Source of the DNA: Spirochaetales bacterium UBA4629
GTDB taxonomy: Bacteria > Spirochaetota > Spirochaetia > Sphaerochaetales > Sphaerochaetaceae
Assembly (NCBI GenBank): GCA_002406055.1
Contig: DHMZ01000030.1
Span: 3,868 to 36,615, forward strand
DNA length: 32,748 bases
Direction of reading: 5' to 3'
Under the pieces are notes generated by a model. The model had not been told where the DNA came from. It worked only from the letters and a program-made list of their open reading frames with translations, and ran no database searches. A program made the translations under genes and the position numbers. This document shows, one piece after another, positions 7,569 to 13,844 of the stretch (its first letter is position 1; the number at the start of each line of letters is the position of its first letter).

Positions 7569-9914
7569 TTAGAACTTAACTGATGCGCCAAGTGTAGCAC
7601 CAACTTCAAACTTATTATTTGTTGTATACTGGCCAGTAACTTCTGCAAATGCACTGAACATTTCACTGAAGTTATATTCATAACCAACACCAAGTTCAAA
7701 TAGAGCGCCTGTTGTTCTGCCATTAAGACCAATATTAGCACCTGCAGCACCCAAGACATAAAGGTTACCATTACCAAGTTCAACAGCATTATACTTTCCG
7801 TAGAGTGCAACTGGCATATATGCAGAGAGATCATAACTAGCCTTAACACCAACACTAAATTTACCAAAGTCAAGAGCAAATCTTCCACCAAGACCGAGAA
7901 CCCATGGACTATCCCAAACACTTGAAACGTTAGCCTTAGGTGTAACTGTGATAGATGCACTGTAACCCTTAATGAAGCTTTCTTTCTGAGCAACTGGAGC
8001 TGCAACTGGAACAGATGGAGCGACAACTTCAACTGTTTCTACAGGAGCAGCTGATACTTCTGGAGCAGCAACTGGTGCTACTGGCTCTTCTGCCTTAGCT
8101 GTCTCTACTGGAGCTTCCTTAACTTCTTCTACAACTGGAGCTATCTCTTCAACCTTAGCAATAGCAACTTCTTCTGTAGCAGGTGTTAGCTGGTCAATAA
8201 GCCATCTTGCATCGCTAGAAAGCTGAGTTGCAACACTTGCAATGAAGTCTTCACTTTCTTCTGGATATGTAAGAACAAGGTTATCTCCCTCAAGGCTATA
8301 TGTAACAGCACTAGCCATTGGATAAGCTTTAACAAGCTCAGAAGCAATAGCGTTGATATCTTTTTCTGTTACACCTTCAGGAATAGAGATAGTAGCATGA
8401 TCAGAGTAAGCAATAACATTTGAAGTTACACCCTTATATGTAAAGATAGTAGAAAAGAGAGGAACTTCTTCAGCAACTGGTTCTTCTGCCTTAGCAACAG
8501 CTTCTTCAACTACTGGTGTTAACTGATCAATGAGCCATTTAGCATCATTTTCAAGCTGAGTAATAGCAACAAGAATAAAATCATCACTCTGCTCAGGATA
8601 AGAGAGAACAAGATTATTACCGTCAAGACTATATGTAACAGCACTAGCCATTGGATAAGATTCAACAAGTTCAGATGCAATAGCGTTGATATCATCTTCT
8701 GTTACACCCTCTGGAATTGAGATAGTAGCATAATCTGAGTAAGCAATAATATTTGCTGTAATTCCCTTATATGAGAAAATAGATGAGAATACAGGAGCTT
8801 CAACTGTTTCTTCAGCAACAGCTTCTTCTGCTTTAGCAACAGCTTCTTCAACTGGCTCTGTAGCTGGAACTAGATAAGCAGAAAGTACTGAATCAGCATA
8901 TTCTGTAACTACATCATTGAGGTAAGCAAGAACTTCAACCTTCTCAAAAGCTTCATCAACTACGTTACTTGGATAAGAAATAACTAATGTTCCATCTTCA
9001 GGAATTGAATATGTTACATAATCAGCTACGTATGGGAATTCCTTAACAATGTTAGCAATAAAATCCTCAATGTCTGACTTATAAATATATTCAGAAGGAT
9101 AGTGAATTGTAGCCTCAGTATCTGTCATTGTAATTGATGCATTAGCTAGATTGTGATAACTATAGATTGCCTTAATTGTACCATCTTCAGCAATTGAGAA
9201 GTCAGATTCTTCTGTTTGTTCTGGTTCATCACTAACTTCTGCAACGCTTACTTCTTCAACTACTGGTTCAACAGGAGCTGTTAGTCCATCGATAAGCGCT
9301 TTTGCATCTGTTTCTAAAGTATTAATTGCAGCAACGATAAACTCACTAGCTTGTTCTGGATATGTTAACTCAAGCTTACCATCGACAACTGAATAAGTAA
9401 CTGCCTTTGCTTCTGGGTATGCATTTGTAAGTAAAGATGCAAGATATGCAATATCATCCTCAGAAACACCACTTGGAATAGAAACTGTTGCATGATTGCT
9501 ATATGCAACGATAGATGATGTAACACCATTATATGTGAAAAGTGTTGAGAAAATAGGAGTTTCTTCACTAGCAACTTCTTCTTCAACAACAGGCTCTTCT
9601 TCTTTAGCCTCTTCAACAACTTCTGGAGTTGTCTCAACAACTGGTTCTTCTACCTTAACCTCTTCTTTTGGCTCTTCCTTTACTTCCTCTGCCTTAACTT
9701 CAACAGCTGGAGTTGGTGCTGGAGCTGGTTCTTCAGCTTTAGCTACTGTTGTAGTTGTACTAGGCTGTGTTGTTTCAACCTTAGCATTAGTAGTAGTTGT
9801 AGCAGTTGTTGCAGGCTTTGTTTCAGCCTTCTTACTACAAACACAGAGACCAAGAAGCATTGCAACAGCGAGAAGTGTCACAATTGCTAACTTTCCGAAA
9901 CTCTTTCTTTTCAT
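7569..9914 (-). CDS. Large lipoprotein-like outer-membrane beta-barrel protein with four novel repeats
   Basis: 781 residues. The signal peptide ends in LGLCVCSKK, an atypical lipobox with two candidate acylated cysteines (C24, C26). Residues 30-118 are Thr/Pro/Val/Glu/Ala-rich. Four copies of a domain follow at about 121-212, 247-345, 374-466 and 485-577. Their shared pattern is FxYxGxxxxIxAYSxxAxIxxP, then DIxxxxxxL, YPxAxxVTYS and LxLxYPE. Pro/Val/Glu/Ala linkers separate them. A C-terminal barrel (645-781) with alternating aromatic and glycine residues ends in SVKF. Copies 3 and 4 are 111 residues apart and nearly identical. ATG at 9914 has AAGGA 10 nt upstream. It has its own promoter and terminator, suggesting strong independent expression. 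Role unknown; a surface-exposed spacer, adhesin or envelope tether is possible. Confidence 0.85.
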   Translation of the reverse strand: MKRKSFGKLAIVTLLAVAMLLGLCVCSKKAETKPATTATTTTNAKVETTQPSTTTTVAKAEEPAPAPTPAVEVKAEEVKEEPKEEVKVEEPVVETTPEVVEEAKEEEPVVEEEVASEETPIFSTLFTYNGVTSSIVAYSNHATVSIPSGVSEDDIAYLASLLTNAYPEAKAVTYSVVDGKLELTYPEQASEFIVAAINTLETDAKALIDGLTAPVEPVVEEVSVAEVSDEPEQTEESDFSIAEDGTIKAIYSYHNLANASITMTDTEATIHYPSEYIYKSDIEDFIANIVKEFPYVADYVTYSIPEDGTLVISYPSNVVDEAFEKVEVLAYLNDVVTEYADSVLSAYLVPATEPVEEAVAKAEEAVAEETVEAPVFSSIFSYKGITANIIAYSDYATISIPEGVTEDDINAIASELVESYPMASAVTYSLDGNNLVLSYPEQSDDFILVAITQLENDAKWLIDQLTPVVEEAVAKAEEPVAEEVPLFSTIFTYKGVTSNVIAYSDHATISIPEGVTEKDINAIASELVKAYPMASAVTYSLEGDNLVLTYPEESEDFIASVATQLSSDARWLIDQLTPATEEVAIAKVEEIAPVVEEVKEAPVETAKAEEPVAPVAAPEVSAAPVETVEVVAPSVPVAAPVAQKESFIKGYSASITVTPKANVSSVWDSPWVLGLGGRFALDFGKFSVGVKASYDLSAYMPVALYGKYNAVELGNGNLYVLGAAGANIGLNGRTTGALFELGVGYEYNFSEMFSAFAEVTGQYTTNNKFEVGATLGASVKF
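8133..8798 (-). repeat. Two tandem 333-bp repeat units inside the barrel gene
   Basis: Units 8466-8798 and 8133-8465 encode residues 373-483 and 484-594. The segment around 8344 (gcaatagcgttgatatc) recurs exactly 333 bp away at 8677 and similarity is high along the unit. An in-frame recent duplication that could expand or contract by recombination. Confidence 0.85.
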
Positions 9915-9957
9915 CTTGTCGCCATCCTTATTTCCGTCTAACGGATTAATTATATTA

Positions 9958-9985
9958 ATTATCTCATACCAAAGACATGGTACAA
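9958..9985 (-). promoter_or_regulatory. Sigma-70 promoter of the four-repeat barrel gene
   Basis: Minus-strand -35 TTGTAC (9980-9985), 16-bp spacer, -10 GATAAT (9958-9963) preceded by TGA, an extended -10. A second TATAAT lies just downstream at 9949-9954 but has a poor -35. Confidence 0.5.
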
Positions 9986-10195
9986 GTAAGGTATTTTTTA
10001 GGAATAAACCTTATTACCTAACCCCAACTAAATCTGTTTAAGAGTAAAAACTCACAAAACAAACTATGTCTCTATCTTACACAGAAACTAAATATCTTGA
10101 AATAAAAATATTAAAAGTAATTACCTTTATTTTAAGTATTTTGTGTGAAGACACTAGAAAAAAAACTTTAATTTTACCAAGGTTACAAAATAAAT

Positions 10196-10222
10196 AAAAA
10201 AATCCCCCAAAAAAATGAGGGA
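10196..10222 (-). terminator. Intrinsic terminator of the ffh-rplS operon
   Basis: Minus strand: TCCCTC paired with GGGGGA (one G-U) around a T-rich loop, followed by seven T. Lies 19 nt beyond the rplS stop. Confidence 0.8.
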
Positions 10223-10240
10223 CTGTAGTGACAAAAAGCC

Positions 10241-10594
10241 TTAAGCGTTCTTCTTGATAAGCTCAGGAACCTTAGCAGCCTTACCAACTCTATCTCTGAG
10301 ATAGTAGAGCTTAGCTCTTCTAACACGTCCTTTTCTAAGAACATCAATTCTTTCAATTCTTGGTGAGTGAAGTGGGAAAATTCTTTCAACACCAACACCA
10401 TAAGAAATCTTACGAACTGTGAAAGTCTTTCTAATTCCAGAATTATTCTTAGCAATGACAATGCCTTCAAATCCCTGGACTCTTTCTGTTGTTCCTTCAA
10501 CAATCTTAAAGAAAACCTTTACTGTATCACCAACGCTGAAATTTTCAGCATTCTCTTTGATCTGCTTTGCTTCAATAGCTCTAATGATATCCAT
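10241..10594 (-). CDS. rplS: 50S ribosomal protein L19
   Basis: Protein at the 30S/50S interface of the ribosome. 117 residues, normal for L19, with the family pattern FSVGDTVKVFFKI, RVQGFEGIVIAK, the central RKISYGVGVERIFPLHSP and the basic tail RRAKLYYLRDRVGKAAK. ATG at 10594 lies one base after the trmD stop, with GAGG inside the trmD 3' end, so it is translated as part of the ffh-rpsP-khpA-rimM-trmD-rplS mRNA, which ends just downstream at a hairpin terminator. Confidence 0.97.
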   Translation of the reverse strand: MDIIRAIEAKQIKENAENFSVGDTVKVFFKIVEGTTERVQGFEGIVIAKNNSGIRKTFTVRKISYGVGVERIFPLHSPRIERIDVLRKGRVRRAKLYYLRDRVGKAAKVPELIKKNA

Positions 10595-10595
10595 A

Positions 10596-11324
10596 TCATT
10601 CCTCTTCTTTATTATAAATATTCAATAAATCTTGTCGCTCCTTTATGCTGAGAGAGGCATGCGAGAGCAGATCTGGCCGGTTGAGCAGTGTTTTTTCCAG
10701 CCCTTTGTATCTTCGCCATTCGGTAATATGGCTATGATTACCGGATAATAATACACTAGGCACACTTTTATTGCAATATACTTCAGGTCTAGTATATTGT
10801 GGATATTCAAGTAATCCAGATGAAAAACTCTCATCTTTAAGACTATCCTCTGTTATTACTCCTTCTATAAGACGATATAAAGAGTCAATGACAACAATTG
10901 TGGCCGTTTCGCCAGAAGATAATACGTAATCCCCTATTGAAATTTCATCAGTTACAAACTCGTCAATTACCCTTTGGTCTAAGCCTTCATAGTGCCCACA
11001 AATAAAGACAAGTTCTTTTTCTTTAGATAACTCTTCAGAGTATTTTTGAGTTAATAGTTTTCCGGAAGGAGTTGGAAAAATAATTCTCTTATCTTTTAAG
11101 GAAAGACTAGAAATACATTCGTAAAGTGGAGATGGCTTTATTACCATGCCAGCACCTCCGCCAAAAGGCTCATCGTCTACCTTTTTATGTTTACCTTCTG
11201 CAAAATCACGAAAGTTAATTATTTCGTACTCAACAATCCCCTTCTCTACTGCTCGTTTCATTATAGATGATGTAAAAAAAGGCTCCACCATTTCTGGAAA
11301 GAGCGTAAGAATTGTTATCTTCAT
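10596..11324 (-). CDS. trmD: tRNA (guanine37-N1)-methyltransferase TrmD
   Basis: Uses S-adenosylmethionine to methylate G37 beside the anticodon of tRNAs reading CNN codons, preventing +1 frameshifts. 242 residues. SPOUT trefoil-knot motifs are present: GGGAGMVIKPSPLY (56-69), GHYEGLDQR (110-118) and IGDYVLSSGE (130-139). ATG at 11324 overlaps the rimM stop by 4 nt (ATGA). The rimM-trmD-rplS order is widely conserved in bacteria and fits here exactly. Confidence 0.97.
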   Translation of the reverse strand: MKITILTLFPEMVEPFFTSSIMKRAVEKGIVEYEIINFRDFAEGKHKKVDDEPFGGGAGMVIKPSPLYECISSLSLKDKRIIFPTPSGKLLTQKYSEELSKEKELVFICGHYEGLDQRVIDEFVTDEISIGDYVLSSGETATIVVIDSLYRLIEGVITEDSLKDESFSSGLLEYPQYTRPEVYCNKSVPSVLLSGNHSHITEWRRYKGLEKTLLNRPDLLSHASLSIKERQDLLNIYNKEEE

Positions 11325-11839
11325 TCGATGTCTAATAAATAAGGAGCAATTAAATCTAATGAATTATTTTCAATAGAAATATTATTAACATATACAGGAA
11401 GATTTGGAACCAAGTAGCTCTTCTTATTATCGTCTCTTACAATACTAAGTAGAAGAGATTGTCCTCCTTCCATTGTATACTCTATTTTTCCAACTTTTTT
11501 GCCATCTACCAAAACATCCATACCATATAAATCAGCTATATAATATTCTCCCTTCTTCAGTTTAGGAGCAGAAGAACGAGGAATCATAATGGTTGCATTT
11601 GATAGAATTCTTGCTTTTTCGGGAGATGAATAGGATGAAAACTTCATTAAGAAAATATCACCTTTAACTTGTATGGAATCAACACATAAGGTTAACTCCT
11701 CTCCTGACGGTAAAACGGCGACACAACTCTTCAGCTTCTTTAAATGTGAATACTCCCCACTAAGAGAATAAACACGTAAGAAACCATCAATACCATGTGT
11801 CTTTCCGATTTTTGCTGTGGCAAGGAGAGGTGCTAACAT
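11321..11839 (-). CDS. rimM: Ribosome maturation factor RimM
   Basis: Assists maturation of the 30S head, binding S19 and the 16S 3' domain. 172 residues, normal size. The N-terminal RimM domain starts ATAKIGKTHGIDGFLRVYS; the C-terminal PRC-barrel contains KGEYYIADLYGMDVLVDG and ends VPNLPVYVNNISIENNSLDL. ATG at 11839 shares one base with the khpA stop (TGATG) and the stop overlaps trmD, so translation is tightly coupled. Sequence is less conserved than its neighbours, as is usual for RimM. Confidence 0.93.
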   Translation of the reverse strand: MLAPLLATAKIGKTHGIDGFLRVYSLSGEYSHLKKLKSCVAVLPSGEELTLCVDSIQVKGDIFLMKFSSYSSPEKARILSNATIMIPRSSAPKLKKGEYYIADLYGMDVLVDGKKVGKIEYTMEGGQSLLLSIVRDDNKKSYLVPNLPVYVNNISIENNSLDLIAPYLLDIE

Positions 11840-12072
11840 CAGTCAAGAATCTCCAAGGTAGCACGTTTGCCGTCTTTCGTTGCACTAGCAGACAAAATTG
11901 TTCTGATAGCTTTAGCAATACGGCCTTGCTTACCGATAACCTTACCGACATCTTCCTGAGCAACACGTAACTCTAAAATAGTAGATTTTTCACCTTCTAT
12001 TACGTTTACGCTTACTTCTTCAGGTACGTCAACAAGGCTCTTGACCATGAATTCAACAAGTTCCTTTTCCAT
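11839..12072 (-). CDS. khpA: KH-domain RNA-binding protein KhpA
   Basis: A single type II KH domain of 77 residues with the RNA-binding GxxG loop in VGKVIGKQGRIAKAIRTIL. KhpA (YlqC) proteins bind many RNAs and, in some Firmicutes, pair with KhpB/EloR to affect cell elongation; whether that holds here is unknown. ATG at 12072 with GAGG 7 nt upstream. Its place between rpsP and rimM is the standard one for this family. Confidence 0.95.
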   Translation of the reverse strand: MEKELVEFMVKSLVDVPEEVSVNVIEGEKSTILELRVAQEDVGKVIGKQGRIAKAIRTILSASATKDGKRATLEILD

Positions 12073-12089
12073 CTCGACACCTCACAGAA

Positions 12090-12350
12090 TTAGTCCTGTT
12101 TTCTATCGAGTGTAAATCCCTTTGAGTTGAGAAGATTCTTTACAGTTGGTGAAACTACTACACCTTTCTGAATCCAGCTCTTAACCTTGTCGTCATTAAG
12201 ACTAATCTGGTCATTAGCTTCTACAGGGCGATAAGTACCAACTTCATCAATTGTCTTAGAGGATGTAGCAATTCTGCTATCCTGAACTACAATTCTGTAG
12301 TATGGTCTCTTCTTTGTTCCCATTCTTTTGAGTCTCATTGTTGTGCTCAC
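12090..12350 (-). CDS. rpsP: 30S ribosomal protein S16
   Basis: Early-binding protein of the 30S body. 86 residues, with the typical MRLKRMGTKKRPYYRIVVQDSR start and IDEVGTYRP. The start is a GTG at 12350: AAGGAG (12357-12362) lies 7 nt upstream, a near-ideal spacing, and the extra residues (STT) match usual S16 N-termini. The in-frame ATG four codons later would be too far from the ribosome-binding site. Confidence 0.97.
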   Translation of the reverse strand: MSTTMRLKRMGTKKRPYYRIVVQDSRIATSSKTIDEVGTYRPVEANDQISLNDDKVKSWIQKGVVVSPTVKNLLNSKGFTLDRKQD

Positions 12351-12378
12351 AGTTTTTCTCCTTATACTACTTGAAGGC

Positions 12379-13716
12379 TCACATGCCTAAACTCTTCATC
12401 ATCTGAGCCTGTAATTTCTTATTTCCAGCAAGCTTCTTTAGCATAAGCTTACTCTTTTCAAACTTTTTAAGTAACCTATTTACATCAGAAACGCTAGTGC
12501 CTGAGCCTTTAGCAATTCTTTTTCTTCTTGAAGGACCTATTATGCGATAATTAGCTCTCTCAAAACGAGTCATGGACTTAATTATGGCTTTTTCTCTCTC
12601 AATTTCCTTCAAGTCTATATCATCTTCACTAATTTGTCCTTTAGCGCCTGGAATCATTTCAATTAACTTATCAACAGATCCCATTTTATTCATACTTTCA
12701 AGCTGTCCAAGATAATCTTCGAGATCGAAAGTATTCTTCGCCATCTTTTTCTGTAGGCGTTCAGCTTCTTTTTCATCAAAAGCTTCTTGTGCCTTTTCTA
12801 CAAGAGAAACAACATCTCCCATGCCAAGAATACGAGATGCGATACGCTCAGGATAGAAGACCTCCAAGTCTTCCATCTTCTCGCCTGTTCCAATAAATTT
12901 AATTGGCTTTCCAACAACACTTCTTAAAGAAAGAGCAGCACCACCACGTGTATCTGAATCAAACTTTGTTAAAATAACACCTGTTATTCCAACCTTTTCA
13001 TCAAATTCTTTGGCAATGTCTACAGCACTCTGTCCTGTCATTGCATCGGCAACGAAGAGCTTTTCATCTGGATTAGTTACTTTGGCAAGATTTTGAATCT
13101 CCTCCATAAGTGCATCATCTAAGTGCATTCTACCAGATGTATCGATAATTACTGTATCGTAGAGTTCTCTCTTGGCCTTTTCTATAGCTTTTGAAGCAAC
13201 AACACTTGGGTTCTTTTCGCCTGGTATGGTAAATACAGGAACTCCAACCTTTTCACCTAAAATACAAAGTTGTTCAATAGCTGCAGGACGAACAAGGTCA
13301 CAAGCAACAAGAAGAACATTTCGTCCTTCCTTTTTAAGTCTATATGCAAGCTTATGAGAAGCAGTTGTCTTACCAGAACCTTGAAGACCCATCATCAATA
13401 TGACAGTTGTTGCATCTTTTCCTTTTAGCTTAAGTGCTGTTTCATCAGCACTAGAACCCAAAAGTGCAACCATTTTGTCATATACAATTTTTGTAAACTG
13501 CTGACCAGGATCTACTGAATTAAGAACTTTCTCGCCAAGAGCTTCATCTATAGTGGAATTAACAAAACGTCTAACAACTCTAAGATTGACATCAGCATCT
13601 AAAAGAGCTTGTTTTATCTCTTCGACTGCATCTCTTATATTTTTTTCACTAATCTTACCCTTTCCTGAAAGGGTTTTAATCACACTTGTGAATTTATTGC
13701 TGATACTATCAAACAT
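12379..13716 (-). CDS. ffh: Signal recognition particle protein Ffh
   Basis: GTPase of the signal recognition particle; binds 4.5S RNA and signal peptides and docks with FtsY at the membrane. 445 residues. An N domain (1-95), then the G domain with P-loop GLQGSGKTT (110-118), DTSGR (192-196, Ser where most have Ala) and TKFDSDTRGG (250-259). The C-terminal methionine-rich M domain has the RNA-binding RRKRIAKGSGTSVSDVN. First gene of the six-gene operon, driven by the promoter at 13748-13777. No signal recognition particle RNA gene is visible nearby. Confidence 0.97.
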   Translation of the reverse strand: MFDSISNKFTSVIKTLSGKGKISEKNIRDAVEEIKQALLDADVNLRVVRRFVNSTIDEALGEKVLNSVDPGQQFTKIVYDKMVALLGSSADETALKLKGKDATTVILMMGLQGSGKTTASHKLAYRLKKEGRNVLLVACDLVRPAAIEQLCILGEKVGVPVFTIPGEKNPSVVASKAIEKAKRELYDTVIIDTSGRMHLDDALMEEIQNLAKVTNPDEKLFVADAMTGQSAVDIAKEFDEKVGITGVILTKFDSDTRGGAALSLRSVVGKPIKFIGTGEKMEDLEVFYPERIASRILGMGDVVSLVEKAQEAFDEKEAERLQKKMAKNTFDLEDYLGQLESMNKMGSVDKLIEMIPGAKGQISEDDIDLKEIEREKAIIKSMTRFERANYRIIGPSRRKRIAKGSGTSVSDVNRLLKKFEKSKLMLKKLAGNKKLQAQMMKSLGM

Positions 13717-13747
13717 AACCTATTCCACGTAAATACTTCAAATAAAA

Positions 13748-13777
13748 CTTATACATTATTGAGGCTATTTTGGTCAA
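13748..13777 (-). promoter_or_regulatory. Sigma-70 promoter of the ffh-rpsP-khpA-rimM-trmD-rplS operon
   Basis: Minus-strand -35 TTGACC (13772-13777), 18-bp spacer, -10 TATAAG (13748-13753). Predicted start is about 25 nt before the ffh ATG. Confidence 0.6.
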
Positions 13778-13778
13778 T

Positions 13779-13797
13779 TAAAAAGAGAATAACTCTC
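13779..13797 (-). terminator. Weak hairpin terminator after smc
   Basis: Minus strand: GAGAG, loop TTA, TTCTC, then TTTTT. Only five pairs (one G-U), about 50 nt after the smc stop and immediately before the ffh -35. Marginal. Confidence 0.4.
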
Positions 13798-13844
13798 CAA
13801 TTTATATACAAAATAAAGCTACAGAATAAAGTATATCCTTTTTT

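Larger units (their letters stand above)
9915..10240. other. 326-bp intergenic region between barrel gene and rplS
   Basis: Holds the promoter and leader of the four-repeat barrel gene (9958-9985) and the rplS terminator (10196-10222). Between them (about 9986-10195) is AT-rich sequence with only a weak inverted repeat (TAAGGT / ACCTTA) near 9987-10013. I see no gene or RNA there. Confidence 0.6.

Noticed and set aside
7502..8032. 176-residue minus-strand frame rich in Leu and His at the end of the barrel gene
   Set aside because: Out-of-frame shadow of the beta-barrel domain; it runs through the terminator hairpin and has no start signal.
9496..10041. 181-residue plus-strand open frame rich in Ser, Thr and Val
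   Set aside because: Antisense shadow of the Glu/Thr/Val-rich N-terminus of the four-repeat barrel gene, crossing its promoter; no ribosome-binding site.
13717..13844. Signal recognition particle RNA beside ffh
   Set aside because: The gap lacks the conserved GGAAGC/AGCAG core and any long hairpin.
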